A stretch of 56,087 nt of DNA, from the NCBI GenBank assembly GCA_903821635.1, contig CAIJLV010000045.1:1-56087 (forward strand). Reading direction: 5' to 3'. The position numbers were made by a program, and so were the translations under genes. The notes under the pieces were generated by a model. It was given only the letters and a program-made list of their open reading frames with translations, was not told the DNA's origin and searched no databases. The stretch's first letter is position 1. Each line of letters opens with the position of its first letter. This document shows, one piece after another, positions 35,347 through 43,264 of the stretch. The DNA comes from an uncultured Verrucomicrobiota bacterium (lineage in GTDB: Bacteria > Verrucomicrobiota > Verrucomicrobiia > Limisphaerales > UBA9464).

Positions 35347-35431
35347 CCTCCGACCCACCCGAGGGGTGTAACCGGGGCGCGACCGGACGGGTCATTCCCG
35401 CAACCGGTCCCAGCGACCCGGTCTTTTAACC

Positions 35432-35809
35432 ATGCGTAACACTCTTCTGATTGTGGCCGGAGCAGCCCTGCTGTCCGCCGGCTTTTCACCCCTCCGCGCC
35501 GCCGACAAACCCAAGCACACGATCGAGGAGATCATGGAGCAGGGGTTCAAAGGCAAGCAGTCGCCCGCTGCCCGTGTGGGCAAAGGCGAGGCCACCAAGG
35601 CTGACTTCAAGCTCTTGGCCGAACTCACCCATGACCTGCCACTGAACACGCCGGAAATGGGCGACGCCAAGAGTTGGAAGACCAAGGCCACCGCGCTGGC
35701 CGCCGCCGGCAAGGCGCTGGCCGAGGGCAAACCCGGTGCGCTCGAACTGTGGAAGGAAGCCGCCAACTGCAAGGCCTGCCACACCGATCACAAGCCGGAG
35801 AAAAAATAA
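35432..35809 (+). CDS. Cytochrome c'-like protein, soluble paralogue
   Basis: 125 residues with an ordinary signal peptide (LLIVAGAALLSAGFSPLRAA) in place of a lipobox, and CKACHTDHKPEKK at the C-terminus. MEQGFKGKQSPAARVGKGEA matches the preceding lipoprotein nearly residue for residue, so this is a tandem duplicate that is soluble rather than anchored. The pair may split membrane and soluble electron transfer. A clear terminator follows 25 bp later, so both genes probably share a transcript. Confidence 0.87.
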   Translation: MRNTLLIVAGAALLSAGFSPLRAADKPKHTIEEIMEQGFKGKQSPAARVGKGEATKADFKLLAELTHDLPLNTPEMGDAKSWKTKATALAAAGKALAEGKPGALELWKEAANCKACHTDHKPEKK

Positions 35810-35834
35810 CCCCTCCGAGCTTTGTCTGACGCCA

Positions 35835-35860
35835 CGCGCCGGTTTCGACCGGCGCGTTTT
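35835..35860 (+). terminator. Rho-independent terminator after the cytochrome pair
   Basis: The stem cgcgccggt (35835-35843), loop ttcg and stem accggcgcg (35848-35856) are followed by TTTT. Confidence 0.92.
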
Positions 35861-35890
35861 GCTTGGGCCGACCGACCGCCGCTTCCGAGG

Positions 35891-36253
35891 TCACTCGGTG
35901 ATATAAGTATCCCCGTGTTCATAGGGCGGGGCGCAGCAACACAGCAGGCGCAGCGGCTCGGCCCCGGTGTTCCAGAGCTTGTGTTTCTTGCCCGGCGGAA
36001 TGGCGATCGCGTCCCCGCCGCGCACCTCCCGCAGTTCTGCTTCGATCCGCATCCGGCCACAGCCGTGGGTGATGTAGTAAATCTCCTCCGTCCGGGCGTG
36101 GTAATGTTCCTCGGTGGCTTGGCCCGGTTGCAGCCGAGCCTCGGCCAATGATTGCAACCGGATCGCCGCGTTGCGGGGCGAAAGCAGTTCCCGGATTTCC
36201 GAACTGTCCTTGGTCGTGAAGGCGGGCTGTGTGTCCAAGTTAAAGACGTCCAT
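35891..36253 (-). CDS. Cupin-domain protein
   Basis: A 120-residue single cupin from ATG 36253 (MDVFNLDTQPAFTTKDSSEI). Metal-site residues appear in EEHYHARTEEIYYITHGCG, with PPGKKHKLWNTG in the second cupin motif. It probably binds a metal and a small carboxylate or sugar; the specific reaction is unknown. The frame runs open further upstream but without cupin character. It is an isolated gene converging on the cytochrome pair and divergent from the FG-GAP gene. Confidence 0.87.
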   Translation of the reverse strand: MDVFNLDTQPAFTTKDSSEIRELLSPRNAAIRLQSLAEARLQPGQATEEHYHARTEEIYYITHGCGRMRIEAELREVRGGDAIAIPPGKKHKLWNTGAEPLRLLCCCAPPYEHGDTYITE

Positions 36254-36417
36254 CGCCGAAGCGTGGAAGCCGACTCCGCCGTTGCAAGCCCCAGTTCCCG
36301 CGCGAACCCCAGTCCCGCTCAGGCATTTGCCCCGGCCAGCGGTGAGCGCGAACGGGGCGCGCGGGCCGGCTTCGGGGTTGTTTCGGCCGGCTGAGTTTCT
36401 CATGCTCCAGACTCGCC

Positions 36418-37605
36418 ATGAAACGAATCGTGTTCGCCGCCCTACTTTTGGCCGTCACCCGGTCGGCGGTTTTCGCCGCGGTGCCGGAACCCAAGTTCCG
36501 CGCCGTCAATGTGGATACCAACCTCGCCATCGGCTACGGGTTGGCGCTTGCCGACATTGATGGCGACAAGCGTCTCGACCTCGTGCTCTGCGACAAACAG
36601 CAGATCGCTTGGTATCGCAACCCGAGTTGGGAGAAGTTCGTCATCGCCGAAAAATTGACCGCCCTCGACCACGTCTGCGTGGCCGCCGCCGACATCGACG
36701 GCGATGGCAAGGCCGAGGTGGCTGTCGGGGCGGGTTGGAATCCCGGCGACACTCAGAACTCCGGCGCCCTATTTTTCCTGAACCCGCCGGCGGATCGAAC
36801 CCAGCGCTGGGAGCCTATCCAGTTGGCCCACGAGCCCACCCTGCACCGGATTCGGTGGGGCCGAGACTGGCAGGGACGAATGACCCTGCTCACCGTGCCA
36901 CTACACGGGCGCGGCAACGAGGCCGGCAAGGGCACGGGCGCCGGCGTGAAGATTCAGCGCTACCGGCCGCCCGCCGACGTGCATGCGCCGTGGGCCGTGG
37001 AGACGCTGAACGAGCAGTGGCACCAGACGCACAACTTCGACTTCGTGCAGTGGGACGATGATGCCGCGCCGGAGCTTGCGGTTGCGGCCAAGGAGGGTGT
37101 CTTTGTGCTGAATTGGTCGCGGGCGCAGAATGGCTACGTGGCCGAACAGGTGGGGTCCGCTGAGAACGGCGGCTGTGGGGAAATTCGCGGCGGCAGTCTG
37201 GGCGCAGGGCGTCAATTCTTCGCTGCGATCTCGCCGTTGCACGGCCATCAATTGGTCCTGTTTACGCCCGGGCCCGCCGGGGCCAAACCGTGGTCACGGC
37301 GAGTGCTCGACGAGTCGTTGATCGATGGGCACGCCTTGGCGTGTGGCGATTTTCTGGGTTTGGGGCGGGATCAGATCGTGGTCGGCTGGCGGGCCATGGG
37401 CCGGCCGCGGAGCGTAAAGGTGGGGCTCAAATTGCTCACGCCTCTGGATGCGGGCGGCCAAGCATGGCGCTCGACTTTGATCGATGACGACACGATGGCG
37501 TGTGAAGACTTGCAGGTGGCTGACCTGAATGGGGACGGCAAGCTGGATCTCGTCGCCGCGGGGCGGTCGACGAAGAACCTGAAGGTGTGGTTCAACGAGC
37601 GCTGA
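36418..37605 (+). CDS. Exported FG-GAP/VCBS repeat protein
   Basis: 395 residues with a signal peptide (VFAALLLAVTRSAVFAA). Calcium-binding-type repeats with DxDGDGK are seen: LADIDGDKRLDLVLC, ADIDGDGKAEVAVG and ADLNGDGKLDLVAAG, forming a probable beta-propeller. Such proteins are common among verrucomicrobial secreted proteins, often beside sugar-active enzymes, but no enzyme motif is seen here. It converges on the MEKHLA gene with a hairpin between them. Confidence 0.88.
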   Translation: MKRIVFAALLLAVTRSAVFAAVPEPKFRAVNVDTNLAIGYGLALADIDGDKRLDLVLCDKQQIAWYRNPSWEKFVIAEKLTALDHVCVAAADIDGDGKAEVAVGAGWNPGDTQNSGALFFLNPPADRTQRWEPIQLAHEPTLHRIRWGRDWQGRMTLLTVPLHGRGNEAGKGTGAGVKIQRYRPPADVHAPWAVETLNEQWHQTHNFDFVQWDDDAAPELAVAAKEGVFVLNWSRAQNGYVAEQVGSAENGGCGEIRGGSLGAGRQFFAAISPLHGHQLVLFTPGPAGAKPWSRRVLDESLIDGHALACGDFLGLGRDQIVVGWRAMGRPRSVKVGLKLLTPLDAGGQAWRSTLIDDDTMACEDLQVADLNGDGKLDLVAAGRSTKNLKVWFNER

Positions 37606-37631
37606 GCTCCGGGCTGGGTGCCGGCGGCGGC

Positions 37632-37661
37632 GCCGGTGGGTTCACAGAAACTCCCACCGGC
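37632..37661. terminator. Hairpin between convergent genes, possible bidirectional terminator
   Basis: gccggtggg (37632-37640) pairs perfectly with cccaccggc (37653-37661) across 12 bases. It overlaps the stop of the MEKHLA gene and lies 27 bp past the FG-GAP stop. No T-run follows on either strand, so intrinsic termination is uncertain. Confidence 0.35.
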
Positions 37662-38106
37662 TGAACTGTGCAGCTTGGCCGCAGGGGGCACCGGCGTCCG
37701 TGATCAAGTTCCAGACTGTGGCTTGGGCGATTCGGAAGCGCCGGCCGGCCGTGGAGATTCGGATCCCCGAGTAGTCGTCGATGAATCCCTGCCGAGTGAC
37801 GGTGGCGAGCAGGCGGGCGCGTTCCTCGCGGTTGGGAGCCTCGGCCGTCAGTCTGGAAGGCATCTGCGTGAGTTGCTCCCAACTGGTTTCCCACAGGCGC
37901 AGGGCGGTGGCATTGCCGTAATTCAGCACCGGATCGGCTTCAGTCCCGTGTGCGACGAGCACGAATGGCGCCTCAAAGATTTGGCGCGCCAACGCGACCG
38001 GGTCGGCCGTAGGCGGGACTAAGTCGCGCCCGGTCCAGTGGCGGAGGCTGCGGGCCAAAACGGTGGCCTGAAGGACGGCGGCTTCGGTTTGCCAGTGGGG
38101 TGTCAT
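37642..38106 (-). CDS. MEKHLA-domain (PAS-like) protein
   Basis: A 154-residue protein covering a single MEKHLA domain, which resembles PAS folds. The blocks are FVLVAHGTEADPVLNYGNAT, LRLWETSWEQLTQMPSRLTA and GFIDDYSGIRISTAGRRFRI. In plants this domain sits in HD-ZIP III proteins, and in bacteria it is usually stand-alone. A ligand or redox sensing role is assumed from the fold, not demonstrated. It is a lone gene in this window. Confidence 0.87.
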   Translation of the reverse strand: MTPHWQTEAAVLQATVLARSLRHWTGRDLVPPTADPVALARQIFEAPFVLVAHGTEADPVLNYGNATALRLWETSWEQLTQMPSRLTAEAPNREERARLLATVTRQGFIDDYSGIRISTAGRRFRIAQATVWNLITDAGAPCGQAAQFSRWEFL

Positions 38107-38228
38107 TGGTCAAAAAGCGTTGCTGAATGCCGGTTCAAAGACCCGGCCGGCCGGGCCGGGATTCAGGGTGAATGATTTTCAGGTTCACAATCAGCGTCCG
38201 GCCGCGGCGCCTGCGCGAGTTAACTCAT

Positions 38229-38903
38229 TCAAGCGACCACCGACCCATTCTTGAGGCGGATCACTTGTCGACAGCGGTGGGCGAGATCGAGGTCGTGCGT
38301 GACGAGCACGAGCGCCGTGCCGGCATCGGCGTTGAGCTGGAAGATCATGTCGGCCACCCGCTGGGCGGTGTCCCCGTCCAAGTTGCCCGTGGGTTCGTCA
38401 GCGAAGAGCAGTTTGGGCTCGTTCACAAAGGCGCGGGCGAGCGCCACTCGCTGCTGTTCGCCACCGCTGAGTTGGGCGGGGTAATGGCTGAGGCGTTCCC
38501 CGAGGCCGACTTTGCGGAGCAGGTCCACGGCCCGCGCTCGCGACGCGCCTTGGCCGCGCAACTCCAGGGGCACCAGCACGTTTTCCAGCGCGGTGAGCGT
38601 CTGGAGTAGTTGGAAGTTTTGAAAGATGAAGCCGACCTGTTCGTTGCGGACGCGGGCCCGCCCGTCTTCATCGAGTCGGCCGAGTTCATGCCCAGCGAGC
38701 GCGACGGTGCCGGTGGTTGCCGCGTCGAGCCCGGCGCAGAGGCCGAGGAGGGTGGTCTTGCCGGAACCGCTGGGGCCGACGATGGCGAGGGTGTCCCTCG
38801 GGGCGAGTTCAAAGGAGACCGCCCGCAGCACCGTCAACGCGGTCGCGCCGTTGCGGTGCGTTTTGGAGAGCGCGTGGACGGAAAGGATCGGAGCGACGGA
38901 CAC
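38229..38903 (-). CDS. ABC transporter ATP-binding protein (LolD/YbbA type)
   Basis: 224 residues with Walker A GPSGSGKTTLL, the ABC signature LSGGEQQRVALARAF, Walker B LLFADEPTGNLD and the switch His in VTHDLDLAHR. It belongs to the MacB/LolD/YbbA group that partners FtsX-like permeases. No permease gene is adjacent on either side: tRNA-Tyr lies upstream and a MEKHLA gene downstream. The partner must lie elsewhere. Confidence 0.9.
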   Translation of the reverse strand: MSVAPILSVHALSKTHRNGATALTVLRAVSFELAPRDTLAIVGPSGSGKTTLLGLCAGLDAATTGTVALAGHELGRLDEDGRARVRNEQVGFIFQNFQLLQTLTALENVLVPLELRGQGASRARAVDLLRKVGLGERLSHYPAQLSGGEQQRVALARAFVNEPKLLFADEPTGNLDGDTAQRVADMIFQLNADAGTALVLVTHDLDLAHRCRQVIRLKNGSVVA

Positions 38904-38973
38904 GCGGAGAGGGTGGGTGAGAAAACGGGGGCGTCAATCAGCGCGGCCCGGGGCCGCATCGGTTTGGAAGAGG

Positions 38974-39059
38974 TGGTGGTAGGTTCTGGATTCGAACCAG
39001 AGAAGGCGTGAGCCAGCAGATTTACAGTCTGCCCCCGTTGGCCACTTGGGTAACCTACC
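38974..39059 (-). tRNA. tRNA-Tyr (GTA)
   Basis: 86 bases including an encoded CCA (38974-38976). The acceptor stem GGTAGGT pairs with ACCTACC. The anticodon loop CTGTAAA holds GTA at 39023-39025. The long variable arm (class II) and the T-arm segment GGTTCGAATCC fit bacterial tRNA-Tyr. Confidence 0.96.
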
Positions 39060-39358
39060 ACGGCCTAACCGAATCGCCCGAACGGGCGGGGCGCAATAAA
39101 GGCGAACGGACCCCCGAGGCTCAAGAGGTTTTTTCTTTTCGACACGAATTCTTCGTTCCACGGACTGGAGTTCCGCCTTGATTTTCGCCTGCGCCAGCTC
39201 GTCCAAGGTCCGCTTTTCACGTCTACGACGAGGACGATTTGGGCCCCACCGCGCTGCCTCCGGGGCCGGCTCTCGCTGAAATCGCCCCCCGGAGTCCGGT
39301 GGACAAATCCGCTCCGGGCCAAAGAATTTTCTCGGGGTCAGGTCAATCTGCTGGCCGC
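39060..39358. other. Intergenic stretch upstream of tRNA-Tyr
   Basis: No gene could be called. On the minus strand one frame reads a charged segment (KRTLDELAQAKIKAELQSVE, about 39150-39210) that looks coding-like but lacks a plausible start and runs into the tRNA. It could be a decayed small gene. The tRNA-Tyr promoter must lie here, but no convincing boxes were found. Confidence 0.3.
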
Positions 39359-40501
39359 CTAGCGGAACAACTGCGGGGCGAATTCGTTCAGGTATTCGCG
39401 CCATTTGTCCCACGTGTGCGCGCCGTCCGTCTCCTGGTAGATCACGTTGAACTGGTGCGCTTTGAACAGTTCCACGGTCTTCCGCGAGGTCTCGACCAAG
39501 AAGTCGTCTTTGCCTGTGGCGAACCAAACTAGCTTCAGCCCCTCCTTTAGCTTCGCGTCATCAAGGATCGCCTGGTGCTTTTCCTCGAAGCTTGGGCCTT
39601 GCGGCGCGGCTGCCCCCGGGCGTTGCACCAGGCCGAAAATGCCCGAACTATACACACCGAGGTAGGCGAACTTCTCTAGGTTCGGAATGCCGATGTTCAG
39701 CGTGTGCGCGCCGCCCATCGAGAGGCCAGCGAGGGCGCGGTTCGCCCGGTCGGTGCGGACCCGGTAGCGCATTTCGATGAACGGCATGATGTCCGCGACG
39801 AACTCGGGCTCGAATTCCCCGGACATGGAACCCCGGCCGAAGCTGAACGGCCCCGTGTGTCCGTGCGGCATCACCACGACCATCGGCTTCGCTTGTCCGG
39901 CGGAGATCAGGTTGTCGAGGATGAACCCGGCGCGGCCCACGGTGCTCCACGAGTTGTTGGAGTTGAACGCCCCGTGCAGCAGGTAAAAGACGGGATACCT
40001 GTCTGCGCCCGCTTCGTAGCCAGGCGGGGTATAAGCGTCCAGCCGGCGGAACTGCTTGAGCGTGGAAGACCAGCAAGTCACCTGCGCGCCGGCGCCGTGC
40101 GGCACGTTTTGCGTATCCTGCCAGTCAGCTCCAGCGACGTTGACGAGGCTCCAAGTGTTTTCGTTGGACTCGCTGGTTTTGGGATTGCGCGGATCGATCA
40201 CCGCCCCGCCATCCACATTGAAGTTGTAGCGGTAGCTGCCGGGCGGCACTGGGCCGACCGTGACGGTTCACACCTCGTTCGTGCCTTTGGCCATGTCCTT
40301 GCCCTGGCCCAGTCCCGGCAGATCACTGCTGGCGAGCTTTACGGCGGCGGCCTTGGGCGTCCACACCCGGAAGGTCAGTTACCGGTTGGCCGCAACCTCC
40401 GGCGAGAGGACCGGTGGCGGCGGGGTAGGACGCTGAGCCGAAGAGTCGAACTGGACCGCCAACCCGGTTAGCAGGGTGGCGACAAAAGGACGTAAGTTCA
40501 T
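39359..40501 (-). pseudogene. Exported alpha/beta-hydrolase esterase gene with two nonsense codons
   Basis: ATG 40501 opens a signal-peptide frame (MNLRPFVATLLTGLAVQFDS). It continues through a TAA at 40379-40381 and a TGA at 40268-40270 into an open reading of 296 codons. The parts between the stops match the N-terminal sandwich of feruloyl-esterase/enterochelin-esterase-like proteins (LTFRVWTPKAAAVKLAS, then VPPGSYRYNFNVDG). The TGA sits where a Trp would be expected (NEVWTVTVG). The catalytic domain is intact: PVFYLLHGAFNSNNSW, the nucleophile in GLSMGGAH and His in DGAHTWDKW. A downstream restart would lack the export signal. It is likely decayed, unless the stops are sequence errors. Confidence 0.8.
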
Positions 40502-40609
40502 GCGCGTAAGGAGGGACTCAGCCAGTGGCCCGTGAGGGCTTGGGCCGGTTACGCCGGGCTAGGGAAGTGGCCGCTGGACGGACGTCACGTTTCTGCCGCC
40601 GCGCAGGCG

Positions 40610-41044
40610 TCAGCCCTTCGCTGCATCCAGTCGGCCGGCGGCATAGGCCTCGAAGACGCGGCGAATTTCATCCCGCACGCGGCGGAAGACGGCGAGCTTC
40701 TCGTCGTCGGTGCCGGGGGCGTGCGCGGGGTCTTCAAAAGGCCAATGATGGCGGTTCACCTGTCCGGGAAACACGGGGCAAGCCTGATCCGCGTTGCCGC
40801 AGACGGTGATGACAGTTTCCACGGGTTGGTTCAGGAACTCGTTCATGTGCTTCGACGTGTGCGCTGAGAGGTCGATCCCGATTTCGGCCATCGCCTTGAG
40901 CGCGAGCGGATGCACGTAGCCGGCGGGCTTGGAGCCGGCGCTGGCCACCCGGAATTGGTCTTTGGCGGCGGCGCGCAGGATGCCTTCGGCGAGGTGGGAA
41001 CGGCAGGAGTTGCCGGTGCAGAGGATGAGAATGAGGGGGGGCAT
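40610..41044 (-). CDS. arsC: Arsenate reductase (thioredoxin-coupled, LMW-phosphatase type)
   Basis: Reduces arsenate to arsenite in the cytoplasm. 144 residues with the P-loop [14 protein letters not shown] (Cys9, Arg15) and the redox pair Cys82 and Cys89 in [13 protein letters not shown], the same numbering as the classical pI258-type enzyme. [19 protein letters not shown] and [10 protein letters not shown] complete the family pattern. It is the last gene of the ars operon, 29 bp after the aquaporin gene. Confidence 0.95.
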   Translation of the reverse strand: MPPLILILCTGNSCRSHLAEGILRAAAKDQFRVASAGSKPAGYVHPLALKAMAEIGIDLSAHTSKHMNEFLNQPVETVITVCGNADQACPVFPGQVNRHHWPFEDPAHAPGTDDEKLAVFRRVRDEIRRVFEAYAAGRLDAAKG

Positions 41045-41073
41045 GAGAAAGTGAAGGTCGGTCAACGGCGCGG

Positions 41074-41754
41074 TTAAATAGACGAGCGTCCGTTCGCGCC
41101 CCCACCGGCGGGGCCGCGGAGTAGGGGGCTCAGGGGCACCATGAGCAGGGCTCCCAATGTGGGGGCGGTGAGGTAAACCCAAAGCTGTTCCAAGTGGCCG
41201 CTGATCACGGCGGGCGCAAGCGAGCGGACTGGGTTCATTGAAGCGCCGCAAATTGGCCCGGCGAACATGGCTTCCAAGGCGATCACGGCGCCGATTACGA
41301 GGCCGGCAGTGATGCCTTTTTCCTTCGCGCCGGTGGATACATTGAGGATGACCAACATCAGCAGCGCGGTGAGCACGACTTCGAGGATGAAACTTTGCAG
41401 GGCCAGCCCGGCGGGCAGCGTGGCGCCGAGGGTGGGGTGCGTTGGAAACAGGAACCGCAACAGTCCGCTGGCGGCGAAAGCCCCCGCGGCTTGGGCCGCG
41501 ACGTAGCCCGGCACGTCGCGCCAGTCGAATCGGCCGGCCGCGGCGAAAGCCAAGGTCACGGCCGGATTCAAGTGTGCGCCGCTGACGTCGCCGAAGGTGT
41601 AGATCATCGCCAGCACGATCAGGCCGAACGTGAGGGCGATACCGACGTGGGTGATGGCGCCGCCGGAAACCGCGTTGATGACGATGGCGCCGGTGCCGGC
41701 AAACACGAGCGCGAAGGTGCCGATCAGTTCGGCGAGTAGGGGGGCGCGATTCAT
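41074..41754 (-). CDS. MIP-family channel (aquaporin / aquaglyceroporin, AqpS-like by context)
   Basis: 226 residues with six helices and two half-helix loops: GAHLNPAVT and GASMNPVRS, the second with Val in place of the Ala of NPA. The start [20 protein letters not shown] is typical. MIP channels pass water, glycerol or neutral As(OH)3. In Sinorhizobium an AqpS channel paired with ArsC releases arsenite, and here the gene lies next to arsC with no arsB or acr3 present. The arsenite role is inferred from context. It overlaps the upstream methyltransferase-like gene by 4 bp. Confidence 0.92.
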   Translation of the reverse strand: MNRAPLLAELIGTFALVFAGTGAIVINAVSGGAITHVGIALTFGLIVLAMIYTFGDVSGAHLNPAVTLAFAAAGRFDWRDVPGYVAAQAAGAFAASGLLRFLFPTHPTLGATLPAGLALQSFILEVVLTALLMLVILNVSTGAKEKGITAGLVIGAVIALEAMFAGPICGASMNPVRSLAPAVISGHLEQLWVYLTAPTLGALLMVPLSPLLRGPAGGGANGRSSI

Positions 41755-42284
41755 GGCGCGGAGGGTGGGGTTGGGCGGCGGCGGAGGCGGGGAAAATATC
41801 GGGGCACCTGTTGGGCGTAGGCGGCGTAGCCGGGAAACCGTTGGCGCAGCCAGACTTCTTCCAAGCGGGCTTTGCCGTGCAGCCAGGCGCCCAGCACAAG
41901 GCTCAGTAGCAACGCCAGTGGGCTGTTCCACCAGAGCGTCCAACCCAAGGCGAGGGCGAGGGTGCTGGCGTAAAGCGGATGCCGCACGTGGCCGAAGATG
42001 CCCGAGGTCAGGAGCTGGCTGCCCGGAGTGGGCGTGGGCATCGGGGTGAGGTGGCGGCCCAGTTGGCGAACGCCGGCCAGTCCGGTCCACGCGGCGTAGA
42101 GCAGGCAAATCCCCGCGGCAAAGCGGCCTAGGAAAACGTCAGCCGATCGGCGGCCCAGGGGTCCGGCGAAGGCGAGCGCGACCAGCAACAGGAGCTGGCC
42201 GGCGACCAACCACCGGCCGAGAGCCGGGGACGGCGTCGGCTCGTGCGGCGGCCGAGCGACCGCTTGGGGCGGGTGGTCCGGCAT
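41751..42284 (-). CDS. Isoprenylcysteine carboxyl methyltransferase-like / phospholipid methyltransferase family membrane protein
   Basis: 177 residues with four or five membrane helices. The C-terminal half has the family signature [20 protein letters not shown] and the ending [20 protein letters not shown], a SAM-dependent membrane methyltransferase pattern shared with ICMT and NnrU-like proteins. The substrate is unknown. It is locked into the ars operon by a 4-bp overlap downstream and a 2-bp gap upstream. Methylation of a membrane lipid or of an arsenical can be imagined but is not shown. Confidence 0.82.
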   Translation of the reverse strand: MPDHPPQAVARPPHEPTPSPALGRWLVAGQLLLLVALAFAGPLGRRSADVFLGRFAAGICLLYAAWTGLAGVRQLGRHLTPMPTPTPGSQLLTSGIFGHVRHPLYASTLALALGWTLWWNSPLALLLSLVLGAWLHGKARLEEVWLRQRFPGYAAYAQQVPRYFPRLRRRPTPPSAP

Positions 42285-42286
42285 GT

Positions 42287-42508
42287 TCAGCAGCAGCCGG
42301 AGGGACCGCAGCCGCAGTCGCCGGCTGTCGATGGCAGCTTGGCCGCGCCCTTCATCGTGCCCCAGCCGCCGAGGATCACGCGCCGGATTGGTTCGTGGGT
42401 TTCGGGATGCTGGGTGAGCGGGGCGTCCTTCATGCCTTGCTGGAGTTCATAGAGTTTCACCGGCTCGCTGGCGGTCGCCGGAATCGTTTCGTAGAGGTAG
42501 GTGGTCAT
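42287..42508 (-). CDS. FmdB-like small protein with a cysteine-rich tail
   Basis: 73 residues, starting MTTYLYETIPATASEPVKLY. The overall layout (short N-terminal strand, then THEPIRRVILGG) matches FmdB-family zinc ribbons, but the paired N-terminal cysteines are missing. All four cysteines are at the C-terminus in DCGCGPSGCC (65, 67, 72, 73). Vicinal cysteines like these are good ligands for As(III) or Zn. Position inside the ars operon favours metalloid binding; that is inference. It lies 30 bp downstream of devA and 2 bp upstream of the ICMT-like gene. Confidence 0.75.
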   Translation of the reverse strand: MTTYLYETIPATASEPVKLYELQQGMKDAPLTQHPETHEPIRRVILGGWGTMKGAAKLPSTAGDCGCGPSGCC

Positions 42509-42538
42509 CGCGTTGGCAGTTGAGGGTAATGCGTTGGT

Positions 42539-43264
42539 TTAAAATGAGGGGGTCAACGGTTTGGCTTCGACCAAGAGCCGCCCGTCCTCCATCTCGTAGC
42601 TCCGGTCGAAGACGTCGAGCGAACGGTGGTCGTGGGTGACTACGAGCACGGCCGCGCCGCGCTCATGGGCCACGCGCCGGAAGAGTTCCATGACCTGCCG
42701 CCCCCGCTGGCTGTCGAGTGCGGCGGTCGGTTCATCCGCGAGGATCAGGCCCGGCTCATTGGCGAGGGCGCGGGCGACGGCCACGCGTTGCTGCTGCCCG
42801 CCGGAGAGGGCCGCGGGCAAGTTGTTCGCCCGGTCGGCGACTCCGAGATAGGCGAGTAGTTCCAGCGCGCGGCACCGGGCCACGGCGGGGGGCGTGGCGT
42901 TGATTTCCAGCGCCACCTGCACGTTTTCGAGGGCGCTCAGGAAGGGGATCAAGTTGGCTTTTTGAAAGACAAAGCCGAGGTGGCGACGGCGGAAGCTGCG
43001 CAGATCCACTTTCGGTTTCGCGGCGTCCATGACCAGCTCCCCACCGAGGTAGATGCGGCCGGAAGTCGGCGGGTTGATGAGGCCGATGGCAGTCAACAGC
43101 GTGGACTTGCCCGCGCCGCTGGGGCCGAGGAGGGCGATAACTTCGCCGCGGCCTACCCGCAGGGACACGTCCTTCATCGCCACGACCTCCGTGTTGCCGT
43201 GGCCGTAAACCTTCGTCAGGTTTTCGGTGACGATGGCATGCGAGCTGTCCGGGGGCGGGTTCAT
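42539..43264 (-). CDS. ABC exporter ATP-binding protein (DevA type)
   Basis: 241 residues with Walker [12 protein letters not shown], the signature [15 protein letters not shown], Walker [13 protein letters not shown] and the switch His in [20 protein letters not shown]. It belongs to the MacB/DevA group of ATPases that power FtsX-like permeases with a membrane fusion protein. Its ATG overlaps the permease gene stop by 4 bp. With the two preceding genes it forms a DevBCA-like tripartite exporter. DevBCA in cyanobacteria exports glycolipids; the cargo here is unknown. Confidence 0.92.
   Translation of the reverse strand: MNPPPDSSHAIVTENLTKVYGHGNTEVVAMKDVSLRVGRGEVIALLGPSGAGKSTLLTAIGLINPPTSGRIYLGGELVMDAAKPKVDLRSFRRRHLGFVFQKANLIPFLSALENVQVALEINATPPAVARCRALELLAYLGVADRANNLPAALSGGQQQRVAVARALANEPGLILADEPTAALDSQRGRQVMELFRRVAHERGAAVLVVTHDHRSLDVFDRSYEMEDGRLLVEAKPLTPSF

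Noticed and set aside
35380..35431. Stem accgg/ccggt with TTTT just before the second cytochrome gene as an attenuator
   Set aside because: The stem is only five pairs with a ten-base loop, and the T-run abuts the start codon. Evidence is too weak to call.
39065..39322. Possible small gene upstream of tRNA-Tyr
   Set aside because: It has a charged coding-like text in one frame, but no start codon with support, no family I recognise and no terminator.
11337..40381. Recoding of TAG or TGA (pyrrolysine, selenocysteine) to explain the in-frame stops
   Set aside because: All three stop codons occur as lesions, the lesions lie with frameshifts, and no SECIS-like hairpin or Pyl gene was seen. Decay or error is simpler.
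40610..41899. 429-codon frame covering arsC and part of the aquaporin gene
   Set aside because: Only the 3' 145 codons match ArsC. The rest is out of frame with the MIP gene, whose NPA motifs are clear in another frame.
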